A stretch of 64,000 nt of DNA from Siniperca chuatsi (taxonomy: Eukaryota; Chordata; Actinopteri; Centrarchiformes; Sinipercidae). The position numbers and the translations under genes were made by a program. This document shows positions 23,860 to 36,206 of this stretch, one piece after another; positions within the stretch are counted from its first letter, which is position 1, and each line of letters begins with the position of its first letter. Under the pieces are notes generated by a model. It worked only from the letters and a program-made list of their open reading frames with translations, was not told the origin of the DNA and did not search any database. The stretch spans positions 20,074,429-20,138,428 of the forward strand of contig NC_058056.1 in assembly GCF_020085105.1 (NCBI RefSeq), read 5' to 3'.

Positions 23860-24658
23860 TAAAGGAATAGTCTGACATTTTGGAAAGCACACTTATTCAC
23901 TTTCTTCCTAAGAGTTGGATGAGAAGATTATAGCTACCACTCATATCTGTATGGCTCTACCGCCTAGCACAAAGACTGGAAAAAGGTGAAAAGCCAGCCT
24001 GGCTCTGTCAAAACGTAACAAAATCTGCCTCTAAAGCTCACTAATTAATGTGTTGTGTCTCATTTGTTTAATCCATACAAAAAAACTGACACTGTTTGAC
24101 GGGCGGCTGTGACTAGTTGCTAGGCAACCAGCAGAGACTCCAGGAAATAAAACAGCAAATTGACATTTTTACACCTCGGTTTTGTACGGATTGATCAAAC
24201 GAGATACAACGTGGTAATTAGTGAGCTTTAAAGGTGCTGGTAGGCAGATTTTGTAATAACGGAGCCGGCCTAGCTGTTTTCTAGCCCCATTTGTTGCTCA
24301 GCACTCCTTACATCACTTTGTGTAGTACAATGCAGTCAGTGGAAATATTGGATTTAAACACTGGATTGGCATTTTATTATTACAGGCAGACAGTCAACAT
24401 CTGTGGGATTGCGAAAATATCTTTTAAGATATTATGTGTTTCTTTTTTTAGGTTTTCATACGTGACCAAATCACAGAGTAATGTACACAGTTCTGAGGTC
24501 ACAGATGGGGCTAGCTGTTTCCAGTCTTTATGCTAAGCTAAGTTAGCCAGCTGCTGGCGGTAGCTTCATATTCACCATACACACATGTGTGGTATCAATC
24601 TTCTCATCTAACGTTCTGTGAGAAATCTAATTTCCCAAAATGTCAAACTTTTCCTTTG
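23860..24658. repeat. B-family fold-back repeat, near-complete inverted structure
   Basis: The left arm begins AAAGGAATAGTCTGACATTT and the right arm ends AAATGTCAAACTTTTCCTTT, i.e. inverted termini. An inner pair also matches inversely: AAAGCTCACTAATTAA (left) and TTAGTGAGCTTTAAAG (right). The two arms could pair over a long distance. An unrelated-looking segment (about 24285-24500) interrupts the right arm. Confidence 0.65.
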
Positions 24659-24881
24659 ACAGAAAAAATGAATGGTAAGAGTGCATGGGAATTGTGTCAA
24701 ACTCTGTCATTCATACACACGCTTACAGAATGTAAGGAGTGAGGCTGAAAGTTGCACAGTGGCATTCATCCAGTCACCTGCTAATCAAGCCCCTGTGATT
24801 GGCAGAGCAGTGCTTAAATCTCCACACACACAGAGCTTCAACCGGTGCTCTCTCTGTCCGTCATGCTCCCTCGCCTAGCCA

Positions 24882-27611
24882 CTACTTTAAGAAGGAGTCA
24901 AGCTTTCGCTCGATGTTGGCGAAGGAGTCGTCACCCATGTAGTCGATCTGGCCCGCTTCCCAGCGCTGCTTCCGCTCTTCTGATGAAACCTTCTGGGGAG
25001 GAGGAGAAAAGGGCTCGGGTTGCTCTCTCACATCCTCATGAAGCTTACCCTGCGTGACAGACAGAGAGAGAGAATGAATGAATCACTAAATGGGACTGGA
25101 GCAATGCTTTATAAGGACAGGTTTCCCAACGTTCAGCCATGCTCGGCTGAACTTGCTCTTTTCTAACGTTAAGACACAATCAGTACATATAGGAGTTTCT
25201 TCAGAAGAGTAAAAGTACAAACAAGACATTTTGCAACACACTTAGCAGATAAGAGTTGAGTATTTGTTTTCAGATGATGAAAGCTGTTTATCTTACATGA
25301 CATGAAGAAAAAGAAAGGCTTGGCTTCCCACAGTAGATGTACACTCAATAAGTCAATACCAATCGAAACATAATTACTCTAGTGAGTAGGGAGCACATTA
25401 AACAGAGAGTGCAAGATGAACTAGATCATTAAAGAATAATTTCAGACAAAAAATTCTCTGGTTTAATTAATAATGTGTTTCTGATTTGTTTTCTTTCACA
25501 AAAAAGTTCAATTACCTTGTTAAACATCCTTAACATTACTTATACTCCTCCTCCACTGAAAAATCCAGAATCTATAAATATGCAAATAATTTCCAAAAGT
25601 TTAACTCCTGGACACAAGATGTCTCACACTTCACTGAAAAGTCTATTCTCAGTGTATGTGCACTGGAGAATTCCACATCATATTCATGTAAAATTGCATA
25701 TTAGACAACTGTGGCCAGTGCCAGTGCAAGACTTAAAAACTTACTCCACAAAGCCAGAATGCATGCCTGTATAAACTTGTTGGTGTGACACAAGATGACA
25801 CAGCTTCAGACAATTGGGCAAAGCTGCAGGCAACTACTTCACTGCTGCCCTGTTACAACAGACAGCATGGCAACTTCCTGCTACTCTGAAGTGCTGAACA
25901 CTTGTTGGAGGCCTGGCACCCTGCATGTTTCATTGACAACAGCAAGCTACTCATACAGCCTTAACACGACTGAGAGGGCTGGAACTACCAGCAGCAACAA
26001 ACAACTTTTGGCAATAGATTGGTGCTGAGGAATGTGGAGCCAATCGACTTTCTCTTGTTACTGTGACAACTAAAACTAGCCAGCATTTTTATCTGGGGCA
26101 TTAGAGGGCGTCAAAAACAAAAAAGCTTCGATATATGGCACTTTCACCACTTGGTAATCGCACACCATGATAGATTTACACATTTTAAATGCGTTCCAGA
26201 GAAAAGAGTTCACCTAGTAATGAGAGGTTTAGACACAGTCAGGACATAACGATTATGCAACAGGCTAAACACACAATCACACACATTCACAGCCATTGTC
26301 ATTTAACTGAACACTCTTCTTTCACACTCAAACACCACGGGCGCTGACATACGTCCTCGCTCGCCTCTACGAAGCCGCTGTTGAAGGGCGTGTCCCCGTA
26401 GGCCTGCTGCAGCAAAGGCAGCACAGATTTGGCAAACAGCTGCCACCACATGAGCAGGTAGTCGGGGTGCAGCTGGCACAGGTCCGGGGACAGAGAGTGA
26501 CCTTTGACCTCGCCGCTCTGAGCATCGTAGGAGTGGTTCCATGGCTTCACCTTGCCCAGGAAGTGCACCACCTTGGCGTCACGGCCGTACCTGTGAAAAC
26601 ACAGCAGGCAAAGATACCGTAAGACGACAAGACAGAGTGTGAGAGAATTCTAGCTTCAAAACCCCGGTTTACTACAACTTGGGTCTTACTTTCGTATGTT
26701 TGGCAGTCATAATATACTTATACTTTCGTGTTAATTTCACTAATCAAACTAAACACCATACTTGTGACCCATGCATGAGTATGCAAGAGTGCAGTAAGAC
26801 TCGCAAATTTATCTGCAATTTGTGAGCGGCGATCATTTGTGAAACGGGATACTGCCACCATTTGCAATCTGCACGTAAGCAGTGCTTGCAGATCGCTGTT
26901 GTGAAACGAGGCCCAGGAACGCAGTGATGTCGCTACTACAATGTCCAATGGGGTAAGAAATCGGAGTGGTCTAATCTAACAGTTTAACCAGACTATCTAA
27001 ACCACGCCATTTGGAGGTAAATCTGAAAGTGTGTGCGTCCATAATGTCTATTGCACAGGAAAACTGTGTGCACACAAGTACCCAAAGTATGGTCAATCTG
27101 AAGTCTGTCTGTAAACTGTGATTGATGTTTACAACCAACAGCTTGGGTACTAATTTTACCGTCCACCTCTGTTTTCTCTTCCAAATACATTTGGCTAACC
27201 TGAAGATTTGTTTAAAACCTGTATGATACTCTGCCTACTCGGTTTTTTGCCCCATCTGACTTCTTTTTAGTGATGTTGCCATCTTCCCAATTCACATTGT
27301 AATAACCCAGAATTGTCCTTTTAATACTTACTGAACCAAACTCCTCAACAGAAGATAAATAAAACAGACAGTATACAAGTGTAGCTACAGTAGTTCCTCT
27401 TTTTTGAGCCAGGTTTTTGGCAGGATGTGTTCTGTGCTTGCTCTAAGTTTCAGCATCTTCTTGTAATTCAACACTCACAGACACACATACAAATACACAA
27501 CTTTTGAACTGCCCTTGGATAAGCTTTATGCCTCCTAACACCTTGAAGTTTCACAAGAAAAGCTACAGAATCCGGGTTTGAACATATGAAGAAACCCTGG
27601 ATGCATTGATC

Positions 27612-27680
<69 letters not shown>

Positions 27681-30600
27681 GACTGTTTGAAAGCTGGCAG
27701 GTAGGAGTAGATGGCGATACTGCTGAGGTTGTAGATGAAGGGAAGGTGTTTGGAAATATCTGCCGTCGCCCAGGTGCTAAAGAAACTGTTGAGAACCCCC
27801 TGATCTCCGCCTGCAGACATGGACAGACAAACACAAATACGCTCAGAATAATAGTTTTAGACATAATTTCTGGCTAAAGTAGAGCAAAGTGAGAGATAGC
27901 TAGGAGCTCTGGTTTGGCATTTTCAAATACATGCATTTACCATATCTGACTTCTCTGTTGAAATCCAGTCAGACACTGTACATACCTGAATGGTCAACAT
28001 CACACACACATTCTGTACATTCCCACAGTCCTTTCTGACAAGTATAAATAGAAACTGAAAGGAAGTGTTGACAACGCTGTGAGAGGATGCTACGCACAGT
28101 GAATGACAACATATGGTGAAATCCATGCAGACACTCACAAACAGATGGCAGATGTATGTGGCACAGTGTTAACGGCAGACAAAGAGCAGGGCTGAAAAAT
28201 GGACATCATATACTCTAGAATTAGTTTATTCTGTTCAGCCTGTCATCCCTGTCATCCCTGCACAGTTAGAGAGTTAAGTGGCAGTCCAAGTCCCTGTAAC
28301 TTTAGTGTATGGATGCCAGTGCACCAGTACCTAGGGCTCTAGTAATGACCACAAAAGGCTGGCTTCAAAAACACTAAGACTGTATGGAATTTTATGGGAA
28401 AACACCCATACTTATACCCATACACCCATACCCACCCAACTTTTCATGCAAAATATCAATATTCTTAGCCACGAAATTTGGTCCACGCATTCATGTCCCC
28501 CTCAGGATGAATAATATCCCTTAACTGATCAGGTCAACATTTTTAATTTGTACAATAATTTTTTTTATGACCAAATACCTTAAAAACATCCCCATCAGTC
28601 TCAGCTGTACTTTGTCTTTAGTGCTAATTAGCAAATACTAGCATGCTAACACACTTAATTATAATGGTGAACATTTATACCAACTAAACATCAGCATGTT
28701 AGCATTGCCATTGTGAGCATGTTAGTATGCCTGTGGATTATAAACTAAGAACACATATCAGTCAAGACCGTAGTTTTCTCTTCATTTTTCTATGCTTAGT
28801 TTTCTAAATAACTGCTATATATCAGCATCTGTCTCCTTATACTTATACAAAACATTTAGGTGTTATTTTAGTTATTGCAGAATCAGTGACACCTTTTAAA
28901 TCACTTATCAAAACATATCTTTTTTTAAAAAAGCTTTTAATTAATGCTAGCACGCCGTTTTATTTCCAACATGTCTTATCTGTTTTGTTATTATTATTAT
29001 TGTTTTTATCTTATATTATTGTTGGGTATTTTATTCCATTTTATTTTTATAATATAATATTTAATTGTCTGATTTTATTTGCCTCATTGCAGTCCTGAAA
29101 TGTTTTAATCCTGGTTCAACCATGTAAAGCACTTTGTACCTCTGTTTTGAAAAGTGCTGTACAAATAAAGTTTAAAGTTTATTTCCTCTTGTCTTTTCAT
29201 ATCATGTTCTCACTTCTAATGAGCCTTTGAGGGACAGAAGAAGAAAGAGATAAAAACACTCAGGTCTCACCGTCGAAGCTGCCGTTTTCACTGCAGAACG
29301 TGAGCAGCTTCTCATGCGTCTCATTGGACGGTCTGAAGACGAACACCCCGGAGTTGAAACAGTCTGGCCAACCAGGATCTGGCGCTGCAGATAGTTCCTC
29401 TCTCTCAAAGAGTTCATCTATATTTGACAGCACCTGAATATATTAAAATAAATGTCACTTACTTACTCAGATATATTGAGTTTCATTTATCAATATTTCC
29501 ACAATTGTCATTTGCTGAAAAATGCAGAAGTCTGAGGCAAAAATTTTGTGGAAACATGCCTTTCAGGTGTTTAAACTCAATGCTATTTGTCATGCAGCTG
29601 AAATATTATACAAATGTATAACAGGTTCTCTTTTTATCTATCAAACAGAAAGTTCAAGAATTTATTTAATATTTAATTACAATGACAAATGCAGGTTTTG
29701 GAAGTCTTCATCCCTTTACTCTAGTAAAGCGCACTTTCTCTTCTGATTTTTCACAGAAGTCAGCAGATTAGATGAAAAAATTAATGAAACATTGACTGTT
29801 TCATGTTGTGGTCAAAGGACAATGAGTTGTAAGAGCAAAAACAAAACTACTTTTTAACTCTGAGGAGATTTTTCATTGCCACTGTGTTTTCTGCTGCTGT
29901 CAGGTTTTTTTTTCTTCTCACCAATGTGTCTGCGTCCATGAACACACACTTGCTATAGTGTGTGAGAGTCCAGCAGTGCAGTTTTGTGAATGTTACTCCC
30001 AGGTCCGGACGCTTCATCATGGACAGATGAGCCGCATCGCCCGAGTCCATAACGTCCACCACACGCACCTCGTCAAAAATGGAGCGCAGTGCATCTCTAC
30101 AACACAAGACAGTATGACTTATGTCATTGTGTGTGTTGGATATAATTTGTGTCTGAATAATGGATAAAGAGTGATGCGATGTGTGTTACCTGCAAGGCTC
30201 TGCAACATGAGGTCCTACGAGTGCGACCAGTTTCCTGGTTGTGTTGTGGTTTCGTAACGACTGGCCGAGAACCATCGCTCCCTTGGCGTAGCTGTCGTTT
30301 GTGGCCAGCGTCACAAAAGCTTGGTCTGCTTGGAGAAACACACAAACACACACTCATCAGCCATATGACTGGTATGTTATCATATTAGTGTCATTACTTC
30401 ATGTCTCTTTTGTCTTAAACCTTTTCAGTCCCAGGCCAAAAACTTGCACTTTTGTCCCACTTCTATTTATCTGCCTTTCAAAACCTCTTATTAGCTTAAA
30501 AATTGATGTATTGTATCAGAATAACCAGGGCTGTTTGAAAATGAAGAATCATTTGATGTGAATAACTGCTAACATCACTCATGATCCATTATTTATATGC

Positions 30601-33600
30601 AGAATTTAGATTCCCAAAGAAAGGTTCAGTTACAAAATGCATTTAATTATGATTCAAAAAGGTGTCAAATATGATAGGTTACTATTCTGCAATAAACTAA
30701 ATATTTGTATAATCTGTGACTTTTTTGGTGAAACAGATTGCAACCATGGGCTCACAACAGCCTCATAGCTAATAAATAAAAGGCAAAAATTGATTAGGTG
30801 CAACAACATGCGTTTCACTCCAGTCAAACTGTGTCACTGACCTTTCATAGAGGTCAAAGACTAGACACTAGACACCTAGACTGTGAATAGTTTATAAAAG
30901 CATCATAACCAATAAATTACACAGTGAACTCTTTACAGCCTCTTCCCCCATTAAAGACAAGGGGAAACAGCCAAACTTTAATGCTCACATGTTGCCCAGA
31001 TCGCCATAAGAACACGCAAGAAGGGGTTACAACCAAGCATGATAATTCATTTTGCTCACAAGGTCCAGGGCTATTGATATGTTGACTGACAGCGAGATAC
31101 ACCAATTGGTTCATGTGCAAGAACCAACTAAACAGTGGGCAGAACACCAGCAGGGTTGCAAGGGTTAATAAAAACTTTATTTATGAGAACTCCTGGTGTT
31201 TCCCCAACCCTCCTGCATACTTCTGTTGTTGTTAGGCTTATCTTCTGTGCTATAGCGTTACAGTAATGGATGACCTATTCATCATGCTGGTGATTATGAT
31301 AGACAAATTGACAACAGTTGTGTAAATACACAATTGTGTCTGTTTTTATTACCTCAAAAGATGATATACTGTCTATACTGTCCAGCTTTTTTGACCATCT
31401 ATATACTCCCTTGCTATTAAAGTGAGTAAACTTCCTCAGATAGAAATGGTAAAAAAAATAAACATTTTGTTTACTTTCCACCAGAAACTTGCTGCTTAAA
31501 CCATTTGGTGCCTCTGTCTCTTAATTTCACATTAAACTACATTAAAATCAACTTTTCTCCACTATTCCTTCATAACAAACATGAACCAAACCCTCACATG
31601 CACTGTCCCGTCCTGGCTATACAGTATAAGCCACTGCACCAGTAGCAGTATGTCCAATTCATCTGCAGGCCTATTGTCTGAAGTTCAGTGTCTGATGAGT
31701 CCCCCCATGCATACATTAACAGCAGCAGGGGGCACACTGTTTTGCTGCTCGAGTGAAAGTAGGCCCAGAGCCAGCAGACAGCATTCATCAAGCTGAATGT
31801 GTATGTTGCAAGGGGCTTCTGGGAAACCTGAGAGGAGAGGCAGTGTCGTACAGTTGCTATGGTCTGTTTCAAGGAACTATAAAGTGACTGTCGAAAGAGT
31901 GAAAGGCCTGTCTCACCTACAAGGCTGCACAGGAAGCACATGTTGTGTTCCCTCAGCATTATCTGTGGCTACATATAACCACATGCCTCTGACAATTTGG
32001 CAAAATTATGAAGACGGATATTTGTGAATAACAATTCTGGTAAATCAGCTTAAAATGTTAGTCAGTGGCAAAAATGGTCTGGAGTGAGTGCAAAAATGTA
32101 ATGGAATAAATTCATGAATAATCTGGTAAAATATACATTTATATATGTCAAATGTATTGTTGTATGCAAATATAATGCTTAGAACACGCATGTAAAGTGT
32201 CCATTAAGAACATTTAAGCTTTGTTTCCTGTATGTAATATGCTTGTGAAAATGTAGGCTAGTAATCTTTTTCTTTTGCATATGGTTACTTTTATCAATCC
32301 TTTATTATGGAGTAACTTTTCTAGTGATTATTTTTCTAGGGACCACATTAATAGTAACACTATAAAAATGTAACACTACTATGGGCCTTTTATAGTATTA
32401 AAAAACTTCCAAGGCCACACACTGTGGAGCACGTACGCACTGAGAAGCAACTAGTCAAGTTAATCAAAGAACCCACATTAACCCAGGAACTTAATAGCAC
32501 CTTCTTTAAAAAATAAAAGCGTACATGAGCTTTGGAATAAAGTTTAATCAAAGAACTGGGGCAAGTTTTAGATATTTGGAGCACCTTCAAATTCTGACAG
32601 GCGTGTTTTTTTCAACAAGACCATAGCTGAGCTGTTACAGTTTCATGACATGTGATTTACCCTTTAGGGGCCCCTTGTGATCTCACCGTTTCTCTGTGTA
32701 TGTATTAGTAATGGGGCTGCAACTAACTGTCATTTTCATTCACAATATATCTGTTGGTTATTTTCTCAATTAATCGTTTGGTCAAAAAATAGGTCTAGGA
32801 AATAGTGAAAAATGCCCATTACATTTTCCCAAAGCCCAAAGTGATGTCTTTAAATTGCTTCTTTTTCTCTGACCAACAGTCTATAACCTAATAATGCAGG
32901 TGTCACCTTAATAGGAATAGTTTGACATTTTAGGAAATATGCTTATTCTCGTTCTTGCCAAGAGTTAGATGAGAAAACCAATACCACCAATATGAAGCTA
33001 CAGCCAGCAGCTGGTGTTCAGTCTTTGTGCTAAGCTAAGCTATTTACATGGAGAAATCATCAATTTTGGTAATGCAATGTGAGTAATTTCCACTTGCCCT
33101 TCTTTGTGACACCCAGACATGCAGTGTTACAATCTACACTTCCACTTTGACTTCACTCTGACTGTACTTTGGCTGTGTACAGATAAAAAAGTGACACCAC
33201 TGACAAGTTTATTTCTCAACTATGAAATGTTCCACTATCTTTGTGAATTTAATAACCACATTTGAGGGATCTTTATCAAAAACATTTACTTAATTTAATG
33301 TGTTCATTGTCAGATTTTTTAAACTCTCAAATATTGATAACAGTATTGGTTGGGCTATACTCAAAACTGTTAAGAGTAGAGCAAAGTGCAGTCTAAGACA
33401 AAACGACAAAATCATTTCCAAATATGACTTTTCAGGAAAATCTTGCATTTTCTTTCTCGTCAGAATTATCCTTCTCTTACATTTTGGCATTTTGTTACTC
33501 AACACTAGTTGCATCAAAAACGGTTTGACTTTGAAAATTGTAACCGGATGTGCTCTTTTTGTGTATCGACAGCTTTACTCTGGTCCAAACCGCTGCAGCA

Positions 33601-33866
33601 GCTCATCATATCAAACACATCACATCCCTTCAAATGGACACAGCAATAACTGCCCTATTGATTAAAACTCATTACCTCATCTCTGTCCATATGCGAACAG
33701 CGTTGAATGTTGCAGCTAGTGTTTTCTGCAGCGCTTAATAAAATCGCGATATTTATGGAGAACAGGGCAGTTTGCGCAGCCCCGGTCCGGTCCGGAGTGG
33801 CCGTGTTCCAGTGTCAGTGTGGCGGCTGCGTGTGTCGTCGGTGCCCGGTTGTGACTTACCTGACAT
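24882..33866 (-). CDS. gyg1: Glycogenin-1, complete, 337 aa
   Basis: Self-glucosylating GT8 glucosyltransferase that makes the primer for glycogen synthase, in the cytosol. Exons (5' to 3'): 33866-33860, 30325-30190, 30096-29922, 29433-29271, 27810-27684, 26590-26353, 25049-24882; total 1014 nt, phases close, stop TAG. Seen: N-terminal [21 protein letters not shown] (Rossmann/UDP-glucose side); DxD metal site D102-A-D104 in [15 protein letters not shown] at 161-168; the acceptor tyrosine Y195 in [11 protein letters not shown], at the same number as in human GYG1; [11 protein letters not shown]; a variable linker with FSPPPQ; and the C-terminal glycogen-synthase-binding motif [15 protein letters not shown]. 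Only seven coding nucleotides lie in the first exon (ATG TCA G). For exon 2 I chose the CAG acceptor at 30328-30326, which restores the family MxDQAF start; an AAG three bases upstream would add one residue. Confidence 0.95.
27614..27678. repeat. (TG)n microsatellite at the gyg1 exon 5 donor
   Basis: About 32 units. On the gyg1 strand it is a (CA)n tract beginning six bases into the intron after exon 27810-27684 (donor GTCAGT). Confidence 0.9.
28860..29180 (+). repeat. Retroposon 3' region, LINE-like
   Basis: In gyg1 intron 4. CTTTTAAATCACTTATCAA, AAAAGCTTTTAATTAATGC, then GTAAAGCACTTTGTACC and GTGCTGTACAAATAAAG, the typical end of a fish non-LTR retroposon. No intact frame. Confidence 0.45.
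32712..32905. repeat. A-family dispersed repeat
   Basis: In gyg1 intron 1. GGGGCTGCAACTAACTGTC at the left end, then TCTCAATTAATCGTTTGGTC, AGTGAAAAATGCCC and CCCAAAGCCCAAAGTGATG. Followed at once by a B-family arm. Confidence 0.55.
32908..33050. repeat. B-family fold-back repeat, left arm only
   Basis: In gyg1 intron 1. TTAATAGGAATAGTTTGACA, AGAGTTAGATGAGAAAAC and GTGCTAAGCTAAGC match the family. It directly follows an A-family repeat. Confidence 0.55.
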
Positions 33867-34050
33867 GGTGCGATGAAGAAAGTCCTCCCGGGGCGCGGGG
33901 GTCGTGATTGGGCAGACGGAGGGTTTACACTGCGAAGGGCAGAGCTTCAGCAGCTGGGAGCAGTCCAACACAGGAATTAAGCCCCACATTTTCCGGGTCA
34001 TGTGACCAGTGACAGCTGACACGCCCCCCTGCGTTTTCTCTCTCTAGTTC
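33867..34050 (-). promoter_or_regulatory. gyg1: gyg1 5' UTR and promoter, GC-rich
   Basis: GC-rich sequence surrounding and upstream of the gyg1 start codon, denser in CpG than its flanks. It carries GTCATGTGAC at 33997-34006, which matches the M-box/TFE-MITF type E-box. No TATA box was identified. The transcription start is not defined. Confidence 0.4.
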
Positions 34051-34129
34051 CAGTATCACTTGATCATTTGTGATGGGCAAAATCACACTTGTGAAACCAC
34101 AGAAGTTTACGGTAACAATACCACAGTGT

Positions 34130-34920
34130 AAAAATACAACTAAATGTAATGCATTTAAAATTATTAGCATCAAAATATACTTAAAGTACCGAAAGTAAAA
34201 GGAGGCTACTCATTATGCAGAATGGCCCATTTCAGAATAACATAATATATTATTGGATTATAATTATTGATGCATTAATGTGTAAGTATCACTTTAATGT
34301 TGCAGCTGGTAAAGGTCGGGCTAATTTTTACTACTTTAGATAGGCTGTCACAGCCTGTCATGTCCTCACCAGCCTGTAATCACCCACACCTGCTCCTAAT
34401 TACACTCCTGCCCTCAATCAGCCCGAATCACACCCAATATAAAACCACTCCACTCTCCTCACTCAGTGTCCGACCTTGTTTGTGTTTAGGGCTCCATGCA
34501 TCAGACTACACAAGTGTCTATTGTATCAGTTCTCAGCTATTTTCCCCTGTTTCCAGTACTTTCCCCTGTTTTCCTGTGTGTCTCCAGTCTCCAGTCTTCT
34601 GTGGCTTCACCAGACCTCCAGTGACTTCCCTACACCCGTTTCCCCTATCCTATCCCTCTAACTTCAGGCTGTCATCAAATAAAACATAGGCCTACTGCTG
34701 GTTAGTTTAATCTATAAAAATGTGTCATCATTTATTTGTTGTTGTTATATTTAATCTATAGTTATATTTATCTAAATCTGCAAAGTAACTAGTAGGCCCA
34801 ACTATAGCTGTCAGATTAATGGAAGAAAAAGAGCACTACTTTCCCTCTGAAAGTGGAGTGGTAGTATAAAGTAGCATAAAATTGAAACACTTCAATTCAC
34901 TCAAATGTGTAGGCTATTTA
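34130..34920. repeat. C-family dispersed repeat, split by the solo LTR
   Basis: Left part (about 34130-34345) and right part (about 34690-34920) together resemble the copy at 40618-41434: shared words include GATGCATTAATGTGTAAGTATC, with ...GTAGTATAAAGTAGCAT... at the right side. This is the common teleost repeat rich in AAGTA/TACTT words. Boundaries are approximate. Confidence 0.5.
34346..34686 (+). mobile_element. Solo LTR, 341 bp, with 5-bp target duplication
   Basis: Begins TGTCACAG and ends AAAACA (TG...CA), flanked by a perfect 5-bp duplication TAGGC (34341-34345 and 34687-34691). Internally a TATAAAA at 34437-34443 and AATAAA at 34678-34683 are placed as in an LTR promoter and poly(A) region. 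No gag/pol-like frame and no second LTR are seen, so it is a solo LTR left by recombination. It interrupts an older C-family repeat. Confidence 0.75.
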
Positions 34921-35104
34921 AGGCTATTTATATTTACATATAAAGCTACCGCCCTGAAAGTTTCCCCTTGAGTATTTGTAAACAAGTGTAAGTTATAGGC
35001 TGAAAGCCCTGAAACTAATGAAAAACAAGAAAGTACATGTATGTATGAAAATTCCAAAAGTTGAGTCCTTTATTTGGCTCTTTACTGCAGAATTGCACTG
35101 AATT

Positions 35105-35331
35105 CAGAAAAACAGTACATTTACTCATGTACTGTACAGTTGTGAGGTACTTGTAACTTGAATATTTTAATTTTCTGCTGCTTTATAGTTCAACTCCACT
35201 ACATATTTAGTTTGACATCTAAAGTTACTTTGCAGATTAAGACATTTAAAATGATAGATTATTAAAGTATTACAATGTATATACACTATAACAATGACAG
35301 GGGCCATTCTACCCTTCTTCCACCACTGGAT
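35105..35331. repeat. C-family dispersed repeat
   Basis: Shares ACTTGTAACTTGAATATTT, a Y-rich ACTCCACTACAT block and the right end TTCTTCCACCACTGG with other copies. About 230 bp, internally deleted compared with the copy at 40618. Confidence 0.5.
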
Positions 35332-35875
35332 ACAAGGGAGTGAATGTTTCCCTGTTTTGACCCAACCTATCAGCTACACAATAAAACACATTCACTGAGA
35401 ATAACTTGCTTCAGTTTAGGAAGCGTATGGCAACATGTCACTATACTTCACTAAACTGGTCTACTTGTCTAAGAAAAACAGAAAGATCCTGTGTACTCCA
35501 TCATCTTGAGTCAGCGCTGCCTCTGAGTGGTCATGACTAAACATTACACCACAACCAAACATGGACATGCAGGTGGGTGTAGGGATAGATCACACCTGGC
35601 TATCACTACATTAAATATAAATAAGTAAAGATTAAAGTGTGTAATGCAAAAAAAAGCTGTCTGAATGCAATACCCACATGCTAATATGTTGCACTGAAAG
35701 AGTTATGAGTCACTGTAATCATTCTCATCTCCATACCAGCTGTGAAGAGATCCCATTGTAGGGTGACTGCTCTGTTAGAAATCAAATCAAATAAAGTGGG
35801 TATCTTCCAAAGTTACAGTCTTTTTAGTACAAACTTCTTCTGTTTCCTTAGACAGTGTTTCCTTGCTGAGCTGCA

Positions 35876-36206
35876 GTGCAGGGACGATTGATCTTAAATG
35901 ATCAAACTCATCCCCTTCCCCAGAAGTTTGAGGTGAGTCTCAGGGGCAGAGTATTGCCAAGTAAGGTCAAGACCACGTTGATCAAAGATCAAAGCAATCC
36001 TTCGTTCTTGCTGCTGTCACAGCGTCTAACATTCAAACTGCTGACACTGTTGTACTGTTTGTAAATCATCTCACGGTGCGCTCTATTACTGTTCTTTTTA
36101 TGAATTGTCTTTACTCTTTTACTTTATGTATTTTTGTTCTGTTACCGTTTTGTACTGTTTTCACCCCTGTATGCACCAAATACATTTCCTCTTTTGTATA
36201 ATAAAG
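35876..36206 (+). repeat. Degenerate LINE 3' end
   Basis: A 62-codon frame at 35876-36064 carries HPLPQKFE, GRVLPSKVKTT and LLLSQ. These resemble the terminal residues of fish non-LTR reverse-transcriptase ORFs, where a GRR...RxKT...SF.P pattern is usual. It is followed by a T-rich 3' UTR ending AAATACATTTCCTCTTTTGT and ATAATAAAG. The family is not named with certainty. Confidence 0.35.

Larger units (their letters stand above)
22855..24881 (-). other. gyg1: Proposed gyg1 3' UTR, holding a fold-back repeat
   Basis: About 2 kb between the gyg1 stop and the distal minus-strand AATAAA, with no coding exon. It includes the B-family inverted repeat at 23860-24658. The extent depends on which poly(A) signal is used; an internal AATAAA at 24378-24373 would end the transcript inside the repeat. 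Confidence 0.45.

Noticed and set aside
27614..27678. Regular repeat that might suggest an array of spaced repeats
   Set aside because: Pure dinucleotide microsatellite; no spacer-repeat structure, and the genome is eukaryotic.
34346..34686. Possible intact endogenous retrovirus
   Set aside because: Only one LTR, one copy of each target duplication on its two sides, and no gag, pol or env-like frame nearby.
34297..34689. 130-codon open frame
   Set aside because: Lies almost wholly within the solo LTR and its flank; no protein family resemblance.
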